From assembly GCA_033439295.1 (NCBI GenBank), contig JAVTLE010000014.1:4712001-4776000 (forward strand): a DNA stretch of 64,000 nucleotides, written 5' to 3'. The notes beneath the pieces are model-generated. The model was not told where the DNA came from, made no database searches, and saw nothing but the letters and a program-made list of their open reading frames with translations. Made by a program: the position numbers and the translations under genes. Of the stretch, positions 24,767 to 35,700 are shown piece by piece. How positions within the stretch are numbered: the first letter of the stretch is position 1; every line of letters begins with the position of its first letter. The DNA is from Deuterostichococcus epilithicus (lineage: Eukaryota; Chlorophyta; Trebouxiophyceae; Prasiolales; Stichococcaceae).

Positions 24767-24908
24767 AACTCGGGCAGTTTCGTATCTGCGATCGGTTTTG
24801 AGCGACGCTCACACCAGACTGGCGCATCGACGTTGGACTACTTGCAGCCGGGCAGTCCCATAGACCAGAGTTGGTGCTCTGCTGCGGTAGGGAAGCTCAG
24901 CAGGTGGC

Positions 24909-25917
24909 ATGGCTGACAAAGCGACCAAGACGAGCGAGCAGCCGCAGCCGCAGCCGCAGCAGAAGCCGGAGCCGCAGCTGGAGGAGGACGACGAGTTTGA
25001 GGAGTTTGACACCGAAGGCGAGGCTCTTTCCCAGCACTTGCTGTGATGCGCGGCCCGCTCTGTCGCCGATGCTGCTTCTGGCTGCCTGGCATTGGTTCTA
25101 GCAGTCTGAGCACTGCACCGCATGTGTGCCTATTCTGCACCTTCCTTCCCCCTGCATCACGCTCCTAAAATCTGTGTCCAGTCTCAGTTGCTGGACACCC
25201 TGGCGGTCCACGGAGCACCTGCGCGCCTCCCCCTTGACACTGCACGCTGCCGTGACTCTTCATCGCAGAGTGGACGGAGCAGCAGGAGGACCCAAACATC
25301 GAGAAGCTCTGGGAGGACGACTGGGATGACGACCAGGTGTGTTGTTATGACACGCCGCAGTGTGTTGTTATGACACGCCGCAGCCTCTGAGTGGGATTCG
25401 GAAAAGGCACTGGCAAGCCGCTGCTGTCAAGAGGGACGCCACTGGACCGCACGCCTGTGGCGCCCTGCCCGGACTCGCGAGCTTTAGCAGAGGTTTCCGC
25501 GCGGAGCTGGCTCCGCCATGCGTGGCTGTGGGGCGGACGGCGCGGCTGGCGGCACAGGCAACACAGCGCAGCAACAGCATACATGTGAATAAGCATGATT
25601 CCTTCTCCAGCGTGCATGTGCACGACACCGGAACAGGGACTGCGCGGTGGACCATACATGAAGCCTGTGTGCAACTTCGTTGGGCCTTACATCCCCGGGA
25701 TCGCCTCACTGGCAGGCCAAACAGTGTTCTGCTTGTGCGCAGGGTAGCTGGCGAAGACTGTGTGCTGGGGGCTGGTGGCATGCGGACCATCAACTGCCAG
25801 GCCAAAGCCTCAGCGTTTGAGAGTCACAAACCGGCAGGGCATTGCTGATTGCCCCGCTTATGTGTGCAGGTGTCTGATGACTTTTGCAACCAGCTGCGGG
25901 CGGAGCTGAAGAAGTGA
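24909..25917 (+). CDS. SEM1: 26S proteasome complex subunit SEM1/DSS1
   Basis: Small acidic, disordered subunit of the proteasome lid; in other eukaryotes it also serves TREX-2 and BRCA2-type complexes. Exons 24909-25017, 25269-25336 and 25870-25917 encode 74 aa, matching the family's usual 70-90. Diagnostic parts: LEEDDEFEEF at 24-33, then LWEDDWDDD at 50-58, then VSDDFCNQLRAELKK at the C-terminus. A Gln/Pro repeat at 11-19 is local. The first intron must start with GC (GAAG|GCGAGG at 25018) to join FDTE to EWTE; no GT donor is available before an in-frame stop. The second intron begins with a perfect 23-bp tandem repeat. Confidence 0.95.
25337..25382 (+). repeat. Perfect 23-bp tandem duplication at SEM1 donor site
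   Basis: Two identical units, 25337-25359 and 25360-25382, starting gtgtgttgttatgacacgcc. The first unit begins exactly at the 5' splice site of SEM1 intron 2. The second is also preceded by ca and starts gt, so the donor is duplicated, lacking the exonic cag except for ca. Confidence 0.95.
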
Positions 25918-26574
25918 CGCCGGCGGTAGTGCGCGCTGCAGGGCCCCTCAGTGGACAGGTGACCAGCATGCATAGCGCTGGCGCCGTGGGCATGTCGTGT
26001 GGGCATGCGGCGCATCTCAACGCCCTGGGAGGGTTGCATGCGGCTGCCACGGTTGCGCTGTCGGCGATTGTGCTATGAGCCGGCGTCTGCGGCTGTGTAG
26101 CACATGCAGGTTGGACAAGTTCGCTCGAGGAGCCATCCGTTAATCAGGCATCAGACATGTACTCCATTGTGATTGTGCAGGCAGCAACCGTGTATGCTCT
26201 GGCTGCAGCGGGGCGGGCGGCCGCAGTGTGCTCCGCAGTCAGATGGAGTGGAGAAAGCCATGCCAGGCAGCCCTGTCACCGCGCATAGGGTCTGCCATAT
26301 CACGCTGCAACAATTTGCGCGGGGCACAGCTGTTTCGCCAAAACGAATGCAGCGGCGAACAGGAAGAGCAGCCTTGTGGTCTGAAGGCTGTGGCAATACC
26401 GAGTGCATCTGGTCAAACTGGCATTGGTCTGCCAGTATTTGTATGGACGCTTTAATGCCGGATAGGCTTCTATGTCTCGTTTACACCGGGTAGTGCTACA
26501 GTAATACCGTATGCAACCATGCATCAGGTTGCATGTGCTGAGATCCAGGCTAATTTAGGTATCGATGCGCCGCT
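25918..26574. other. Intergenic, no gene seen
   Basis: 3' flank of SEM1 and the edge of the methyltransferase relic. Nothing else recognised. Confidence 0.3.
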
Positions 26575-28833
26575 TCAACAGGAAGCAGAATTCCAGCATT
26601 TAGAATGTCGCACGCGCGGTATCCAGCCTGCTGTGTCCCACAGCGTTGCGGCGAGGGGCTCACCTATGCAATTGAATACGCTGCCCAGCAGCAGCTGCGC
26701 GACCGCTGTAAGGACGGTGCCCGCCACTGCGCAAACAGCCGTCAAGTCGACGGTCGATTGAAACATGAGGTTCAGCAAGCATGCGCTGCATACAACAGTC
26801 ACGCTCTCAGCCTGCGTCAAAAGCCTGCCTCGGCGGTGTGCATGAGGAAGCCCCCTGTTCCTTTGGGCCGTGTGCGAGCCTTCAGACCTGGCTGACGCCC
26901 GCGGGCTGCTTACCGAGCTTTCGTCAACGGGCCTGGTCTTGGGACCCACCTCGGTTGACGAATATCAGTGGTGCCCTCACATTTAGCACGGTGCCACCTT
27001 CGCCAGGTAGGCTGCCGCGCCGGCGTCACCGATGGAGGCCACCACCACGTTTAAGCTGCCAGTACCCTGTGCCAGGTGTTGAACAGCACTAGGGCCTGCC
27101 ATCCCAGTTCGCAGAGGCATCTCGTGCAATGGCTGACTGTGCGGCTGCGCCCAGGTGTTGGACCACCATGACGATGCTCAACCGACCTTGCATTGGATGC
27201 CGTCCGGCAGAAGCAGTGGACAGGGCATATCCCACTCATGTCTGCCCATTGGGGCGGAACAGATGGCACAGGTCAGCACGACGCAGCGCGCGTACAAGTG
27301 TGTTTGTTACATGAAAGCGAAAGTCATGCACCTGGAAGGTGAGGTCGGTGGGTGGCTGCCTCCGCGCCACCACAGGCACGCCCGGCAATGCGCCCGCCTG
27401 CTCGATCAGGCCTGCCGCAGCATGGAGCCGACGCCTGAACAACCTGGTGTGCCGGCTGACACAGCCTGGCAGCAGGCAGCCTGCACCCTGCTGGGCAACC
27501 CGCTTGACCCAAATGATAATCAGTAATCCACTCAATGCAGCCAATTGTCGCGCCATGCGCTTCTACATCAAATCGAAAGCTGGATGAAAGACAGTGCCGC
27601 TGGCGTAAAAGTATGTCTCACTGCCGGAGATCACGACGCAGTTGGCCACAGGTACCGGATGGGTAGCAGAATACGTCCCGGGTGCCGCTGTTGATTGCAT
27701 CACTGTTGCGCCGCCTGTGCGCAAGGACAAGAACATGCATTGGTTGGCTGCTTGAAAAGCTGGAGCTCTGCAGCACCTCCCTGGGAAAGTGCCATCGATC
27801 TGCATGACTCTGGCGTCTGCTGCATGCGCCGACACGACAGGCATCGGCACGCTACAATTTTCAACATTTGCCGGGTTATTCATGGAAAGGTGCAGCATAG
27901 GTATTAATCGGACCGCTGCGCAGATTGCGGCAGCTTGCTCAGCGCCGCTCGCCAATGCCACCAAGGCAGGTGTTTCTTCTTCCTGGCTGCCACTGGATGA
28001 CGGAGCTGTGCTACTTCCCGTCCATGTGCCCAGTGCCACAGACGCTGCGCCAGCTTGCTGTGGTGGGCATGTCCTGCCGGCGCCGCTCTGGCCCGCATGC
28101 GACCATGGCCCACAGTGACAACATGACCAGCGTGCACATCCCAGCTGTGTACACTTCAGCTCACCTTTGGGGACGTACTTGCGCAGCATGGCGGCCAAGA
28201 TATACTCCCAGCGGCTGTACACCGCAAAGCACCAGGCTGTGAGGCTGCCTGCAACCGCAAGCGCTGCCGCTTTGCCCTGCCGGCAGCGCATCCGTAAGGC
28301 GTGCCAAGTGCTGCCCCGCAGAATAGTGCACGTGTTGTATGCTTGGATCAGCGAAGAGCCTACGGCCGCCGCTGTGGCAACCTCACCGAGGTGTCAGGCA
28401 CGCTGTCTGCCAAAACGGTGCCATATGCAAGTGCGGAGCTGGTGCTCAAAGCCGGCACTGGCATGCCTTGCAGCAAGGTGGCTGGCGAGTTTTGGCAGCC
28501 ATCCGCATCCTGTGCTGCAGTGTAGACGTTTCTTTCCTCGCCAGCGGTCTGAAATTGACAACAGTAAAGCAGCCAGAGTGTTTCCACCCCGCAGGTCCCC
28601 AGTGCACCTGCGCGCAGCTGTGTACTGAGCAAGCTGCTGCCTCCTGCGCCGTTCCGCCCTGCTGCACCGCGGCGGTGCTGGCATTGTCAGCAGCTGCGCT
28701 CAGCTGCAGCAGGGCATCGCCGAAGCGTCCGCCAGTACTGCAAGCTGCGGCCAGGCGACCGTCGATGCAGCGCGCCGCCTGCTGGCAGGCTGCCGGCCTC
28801 GGCGGCGCATGCTGGACGGGCGCGGCCGCAGGC
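26575..28833 (-). pseudogene. Decayed inverted copy of the methyltransferase gene at 42480-46015
   Basis: Exon counterparts in transcript order: 28608-28833 (226 nt, same length as the intact exon 2), about 28165-28334 (exon 3), about 27617-27714 (exon 4), 27332-27411 (exon 5, 80 nt as in the intact gene), about 26983-27066 (exon 6) and 26664-26726 (exon 7, 63 nt). Introns are also alignable, so this is a genomic duplication and not a retrocopy. Damage: the exon 3 copy has lost its AG acceptor and has an 11-nt deletion after CTGCCGGCAGG; the exon 4 copy has a 1-nt deletion; the exon 6 copy has an in-frame-size deletion and a TAA near 26983. Exon 1 and the last two exons have no counterpart. 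Confidence 0.8.
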
Positions 28834-29775
28834 CTGCATGAAGAAGCTGGAGCTCGACAGACTGGGCCAGTGAGAATCTCCGCCTTGATGATGGGTTTTT
28901 GGAGGTGACGTCCTCCGTGCGTAATATCAAAGTCAACACAGAAAAGCCAATGCAGCAGTGGGGCATGTGTTACACGTCTGAAGCAGCCTGCAGCACCAAC
29001 ATCGCCACTGCACAGGCGCCTCTCCGGCGAGAGAGCGGCCACGGCTCTCAACAGCAGGACATAGGCGCAGCCTGTTTTGCTTGCATGCAGCATCATCAGC
29101 TGGAGCGAAGCGATCGTTCACCTTCACGACAAGGCCACAACCTGCCTCTCGAAAGCAGAGTCTGCCACCTGTCGCACAGGTGCTTACCAACTATTGAATG
29201 TAGCTCGTGATTGATGAATGCAGGCGTGTGGCAAAGTGGATCCGAGGCTGAGCTAAGCGGGGACGAGCATCCTCCAACCAGTAGAGAGCAAATGCGGGAC
29301 AGCTTTGACTCAAGGATGCGAACTGGCACAGCCGTGCACCCAGACCTAATAAAAACAGGTTTGACGACATGGCGCGCCACGGTCTGCACTCTGCAGCACA
29401 CGGCGGCCTTTATCATCATCATTCCAACGGGTTGTTGAGTGACCCTGCGGCGATATGAGCGACCTGTTACGTCCCACACCACAACTGGCCTCTCAGAATA
29501 GCTACCAGATACCAATGTCGACATGAGCTACCTTCCTATCGTGCAGAGCACACTCCAGTCGCCATGCCGTCGCAACATTGATAAGCACCGTTGGTTTGCC
29601 CTCCAAACCCCTCTATCGATTGAGTTTCGTGACTGACTCACAAGCCAGCTGGACCCGCACGTGCGCCCGATGGCGTGCACAGACCGCCGTGTTGCGGCGC
29701 ACACACACCTGACCACAGCCCCGTGCGCCGCAGCAGGGCAGGGCAGCGAGCATGCAGGGAGCTCGTGTGAGCGCG
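28834..29775. other. Intergenic, no supported gene
   Basis: Spacer between the methyltransferase relic and the 3' end of the coiled-coil gene. Some open frames exist but none has splice-consistent structure or a recognisable motif. Confidence 0.3.
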
Positions 29776-32700
29776 TCACAGCAGCGCCGCCTCCGCCTGC
29801 CACTCCTGCAACCGCGGGCGCGCAGCGGCAGCGACGGCGCGGCCCCAGGCGTCGGCGCCGGCGGCCGCCTCGGGGGCCGTCACCCGCAGCGCCCGCGTGA
29901 ACAGGACGCCGTCAGCGTGCACGTCCGCACCGGCGTCGGAGCGGAAGTCGTAGCCCAGCGCTCGCATGAAGGCGCCAACATCCTCATTGCCTGCACGCCA
30001 ATAATGGCCCGGAGCAGCATTACGGGCTGGGAAGTGTCGCAGCAACTCCAGTGCAAAGCAGAACACCTGTGGAAAAGACGTCACGGCGGTCGCATGGACA
30101 GCGGCTGCCGCATCAGCGCGAATCACCAATGGCAGGCCTCCACTGCAGCATGCAGCGCAGGCTTTGCTAAGCACTCAACCGGCCGGCCATTCAGCCGGGC
30201 AGGCGCCAGCACCACACACGAACATGCAGAGCATGCCTAGCAGGCCACAGGAAGACTGCATCGGGTGGCAGGCGGCAACACACCCGAGAAACGGAAGTAG
30301 GCGTTGTGCACCAGCTCCTCAGCCCGCTTCTTCAGGCGAGCCGCTTCTTCCAGCTCCTGCGGGATGTGAGGATCGGGGTTGTGATTCAATGGGGGGGCCC
30401 AGCGGGGCGGCGGACCGCAGCAGCTGCGCTGCCATTGGCGGAAACGAAGCTGCCAACTAGTCGCACTGTGCTCAAGCTAGTGTACGACGAAAACAACGAC
30501 AGCAACAACGCATGTGACTTCTTCGAGCGGCGACACGCTGTGACCTCCTGGAGACGGTTTGCAGCATCCTGTGCAAGATGTGGCGCTGCCCCCTGCGGGA
30601 CCGTCTCAACCGCCTCGCAGGACCCTCCCACACCAGGCCTGGCACAGGTTCTGAAACTTCAGTTGCAGGAGGCCGGGCAGAAGGGTTTAGATTTCTGCAC
30701 CTGCCGAGCGCGGCGGTCCGCGGTGACGACACCCTCCATGCCCTCCGGCCGCTGAGCCGCTGCCTCCTGGGGCAATCCAAGGTGACTGGTTTCAGCGTGG
30801 GCAGCGGCGGCGACGGCAGCAGAGAAGGCGACGGCAGCCAGGGAGGGGCGGCAGCAAGGGAGGGGCAGAGGGGGTGGTGCGGGCAGAGGGGGTGGAGCGC
30901 CTGTGCGCGACATTATGGAAGCCAGGGGCGCGGTGCCGGTGCGGCGCTGGTGGGCTGTGTGCGCGTGCATGCATCATTGTGCCTGCTTGACCCCGACTGG
31001 CAAGGCGCTCGAGCAACTGCAGCTGGCATTACCACCCAATCTGGTGATCAGCTGAGTCGGCGCGGCCGAGTGCCGTCTGTAGGGGACGCACCTCCTGGAG
31101 CCGACGGGTGGCCTCGGCGCGATCCGTGGCCGCTTCCACGTAGCTGTTGCGCCGCCGCCGCGCGGGCGTCGCCATGGAGTCGCCTGCCGCGCATGAAGGG
31201 GGTAATCAGCGACCTTTGCTGTCATGCTCGCAGCCCTGTTCAGTGGCTGACATTCAATGACCCAGTCCCCAATGCACGATCCCGGCAGGCAGACTCGCCC
31301 TGGTGCGGCAGCAGCAGACGGCCGCACAGTAGGTTGCGCCCTTCTCGACATGCTGCTGCGAGCGCGCAGAGGAGGCGCCTGGTTCGAGCTCAGTACCCAG
31401 CACTGGCGACGTCAGTGTACATCCAGCCAGAGCCAGGGGCTGTCGTGCCTGACGTCTCGCTGACGGTGCGGGTGCGGGTCCCGAAACGCGACTCCGAGCC
31501 CGAGATCGAGCTCGTGGGCGAACCCGGCGCCCACCGGTCGCCCGGCGCCACGGGGCCCCCGCCGCCAGCGCCGGCGCCGGCATCGCCGCGGGAGCTGCCG
31601 CCGGCGTCGCTGTGGAAGCTGGCAATGCGCGGGATACCCTGATTCGAAGGCGCCTCCTCGTCGCCGGCGGTGCTGCCGGCGGCACCGCCGCCAAAGCTGC
31701 CNCGGCGCAGCGCCGGGGGTCGGCCTCCGACCCGCCGCCACCGGTGGCAGGCGCCGCTTTCGGTGCAAGGCCGCCGCCGTCCTGCTGCTGCCGCGGGCTG
31801 TCGCCGGCCTGCGATGCGCTGGCCGTGGAGGTGCGGCGGATAGAGCCCAGGCGGGTGAAGGACAGCGACCGGGGGACAGAGTCGGAGACGCCCCGTCGCG
31901 GCCGCGGCGGCGCCGCTGGTGCCGCCGCCGCTGGTGACCCGAAGCTGCCCGCGTGGCTCTGCAGCCGGGCAAGCGCCTCCGCCTTGACCTTCTCGTAGGC
32001 GTGCAGCTGTGGGCGAAAGAACCCAATTTAACATTTGAGAATCAAAGCAAGTAGAAGACAAAAAGAAAGAACACAGCAAAGAAAATCGGATCTCAGCATC
32101 CGGTCTGTGCGTGCTCGGCTTGCCAGCTGCTGCAGCGACGCCCTTGCTGCGAGGAGCCTGCTGTGGCGACGCCACAGGACACACCGCCCCACAACCTCTC
32201 GTGCAACATCAGAGGGAGCAATACGCGATGGAAAGGGCTGGAGGCAGGCCGGAATTGCACAGGGGAGCGCACATGCTGCCGGGTGCGGGACTGGAGCGTG
32301 GCGCGCCGCCCAGCGTCCTCCTCCGCCGCCTGCTGGCTCAATTCCACCTGCAGGGAAGGGGGTGAAAGCGTCAGGAGCCAGCCGTAGTGCAAGCAAAGTT
32401 GGGGCAGTGTTTCCGGGCAGGGAAGGGGGCTATCTTCTGGAGGCATGCTGACAATCGACAGCAGCTGCTCCTGCTGGAGGGTCAGACAGCAGTGGACGCA
32501 CCAGCCTGGCAGACAAGGGACTGGTGATGACCAGGCGATATGGCCACCGAGACGGTGCACAAGCAACGAGACAGTGTGCAAGGGGCACTTCATAGTCTCG
32601 TCCTAGCGGCAGGGATGCCTCAGCACCGGGTCGACCTGCCGATGTGGGTGTGCCTGCAGCGTCGAGCGCTGGGGGAGTGCTGCAACCGTTACGCAGAGGT

Positions 32701-35700
32701 GCAGGCTTCCCGGTGAGCTCAGCTCTGAAAAGGGCAAGGAACATGACCTGCTCGGCCATCTCGGCGTGGCGGCGGCGCAGCGCCGCAGAGTCCATGTCGA
32801 GGCGGTGCCCCGGCGAGCGCGGCGACGCAACAGGCTCCTCGCCCGCTTCGCCGCCACCGGGCTGCCGGAAGCTGCCCTGTCCAGCCTGCAGCTGCCGACC
32901 GTTTGCTGGCTGCTGCTGCTGAAAGGCCGGCGGTTTTGGCGGCGGCGCCGCGGCTGCCGCTGCCTCCTCCGCCGCGAAGAGCGCCGCCAGGGCCGCGGTG
33001 GCCGACACTGCCGGCTGGTCCACTGATTCCTGCTGCCCGCCTGCTTCCTGCTGCGGCGCACCTCCGTCCGCCGCCTGCCAGGCTTCTGTCAATGGCGGCG
33101 CCGGCTCCTGCGCTGCTCTTGCCTGCCGCGAGTGGCCTGCCGAGGACGTCGCGGCCGAGGCAGGCGGAGACAATGCAACAGCGTCGCCGCTGCCGGCTCT
33201 CGTCAGCCGGCCTGCAACAGCACAACCCCGTGCTGCATGGGTGTCCCAGCATGGTCAAGCTGCGACCATATCCCTGCGTTCAGCCAAGACTATGTGACAC
33301 TAGCCGACTGCTTCTGATGGCGTGCACCGCCCTTGCGCTTCTGGCACCGCGAGTCCTGTGTGTCGGCATGCTACCTGCTGGTGCCGCCGCCGGCGGCGCC
33401 GGTGCCGGTGAGCTGAGGTGCCGCTCCTGCAGCTGCGCCGGCGAGATGAAGCTGTCGCGCAGCTGGCCGCTGCCCGCATCGTCGTCGCCGCCGCCGCCAA
33501 GCGACACGTCGATGAGCTGGTTCATCAGCTCGCTGTTCTGGTCCAGCAGAGCCTTGGCGCTGCATCCGGTACCGGTGGGAAGGCGTCAATGGGCGTTGCC
33601 ACATGCATGTCACTCGTGCAGCACTGGACTGGCACCCTCCGGCACCTGGCATGGTGTCGTTTCTCAATTGCCTGTGCGAAGGGCCGATCTCGTCATGTAC
33701 AGCGACAGCAGCAGGTCGATGGGCGTGCATTTTGATAGGATGACTGCTTTATGCCGGCCCCTGGACGATGACTGCTTTGTGCCGGCCCCTGGACAGGTAT
33801 ACGGCGGTAGGCACGTCTGGTGCAAGGGCACGCACTTGCTGGTGAGGCGCGCGTTCTCGGCGGCCAGCTTGTCGTTTTCCTCTGCAAGGTCGCGCATGAG
33901 CGCGATGTTGCCCTCGCCGCCGCCCAGCACCTATTTTGTTGCAAAAAAAAACTTGGCGTCAAGGCAGAAGCGGCAGCAGGTGATTTGAATCCATGAGTGT
34001 GACTCCAGATATCACCAAAATGTGATCCTGTCGCAGCCCAGCACCTGATGCACAACAGGGTTTTACTGCCTGCGAGGTAGTGGCGGCATGCAGTGAGCTG
34101 ACTGAAAGGGCCGCCCAAGAGAGCAGTGTTGCTCTTGCTGCCGCCCAGCTCCTGCGGCCGAAGGTGTGACGTGGTTGACGTTTTCAACGCCGCACAATGA
34201 GTGCTGGACACTGCCCCGCCAGCTCCAGCACTGCCACAGGCTTCGTCAACCCCGTCACCACACCGAAGCACTGCCCCAAGCCTTGCGGCAGCAAAGCGCA
34301 GGTACGCAATGACCTTGCTGGGCGACGCGCTGACGCCGTCGGAGCGCAAAACGGCTTCCCCGCCATCGCCGCCTGCCGCCGCCGACGGCGGCGGCACCAG
34401 CCGAGCCACTCTGGCCACCAGCGCCTCGTTTTCCTCCGCCAGCTGCGAGGCACGCTCCGCCGCCTCCGCCGCCTCCCGCTTGAGCTGCAACATGTTCCGG
34501 GAGCAAGCCTCGGTCGCCTGCTGGCAGCTGAGAGACTTCTAATGCTTTGCACGTGATCAGACTGCGCAGGACACGCAACGCGTGTTCGGAGCCTGGCCCC
34601 CCTGTGCGGGCTGCGGGGCGCTTTGCAACTGCCTCCCGCTCGGGAGCTGCAGCTTCATGTTTCAATCAACATGCAATCATCGTGCGGCCCATTGTGCAGC
34701 ATGGTGCACGGTGGTGGCACGGCTCCCTTTGGCTACTGGCCTTGAAAAGCGGATATGAGGGCCTGCGCTGAGCTGCACAGCACCCATCTCGGTTGTGGGA
34801 TCCATTGCAACAATCGGAATGACCCCCTGTTGCCAGGTCAGAGTTTCTGAGGTGGCCCCTTGCTGTCAGGCCAAGGCTGTGAGTCGACATACCTGCAATG
34901 TGCTCCCCGTTAAGGTGTCTGAGACAGCGTGATCGCTGCCTCCTGTCAGGTCAGGGTTGAGATTACAATGGCCAGTTCTGTTGCTGTTAAGACCTGCCAC
35001 AGCAGCTGCTTGACGCCAGGTCAGGGACTTGCCCTTATGATGCCGGCCTATTACGCCAGCCACTTGCTGCCTGAGTTTGCTGTCAGATTAGAATTACACC
35101 CCAATCTGACAGTTGCTCACTGTCAGGTCAGAATCTGCACTCACCCACGGCGGCTTCTTGCTGTCAGGTCAGGGTTTCGGGTCTGAGCTATTCCCCAGGG
35201 GTTTCAGCAGCACCAGTAGCCCTCTTGCTGTCAGGTCAGGGCTCGTACCAAGTGGCAGCTCAAACATGACATGGTGCCATGAGTGTCATGCGCAAAGCGC
35301 CACTTGACAGCACTCTTGCCATAGTCTGCAGGCTGCCAGTGCACTTTTCTGCATTCTTTCTGCAGAACCCGGCTCACACCACCTTCCCCATGTCAACCCA
35401 TTTCACATGTCGTGCCACTTGGGAGCCGCACGGCCGCCCAACATGCCAGCTGCTCCCTCAGCTGGTCGTCCTGCATGCTTTGAAACCCCGAAAGATCCCC
35501 ACTGCAAGTTATCATGTTCTTCGACCATCCATCTGTGCGATGCAGTGCCAGCTGGTGCCGCTCGGCCGTCCGGCAGCCATGCTGCTCCGCTGTCAGCTGG
35601 CGGATGGGGGCATCCCCCTAGAATCCGTCTGCAATCAAAGCCTTCTACCAGCAGGCTTCGTTGCTTTACAGTGTGCAACCCACCTGGCGCCGCTCCGCCG

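Noticed and set aside
26519-28908. Plus-strand open frames in the methyltransferase relic
   Set aside because: They are antisense to the decayed copy and have no counterpart in the intact gene.
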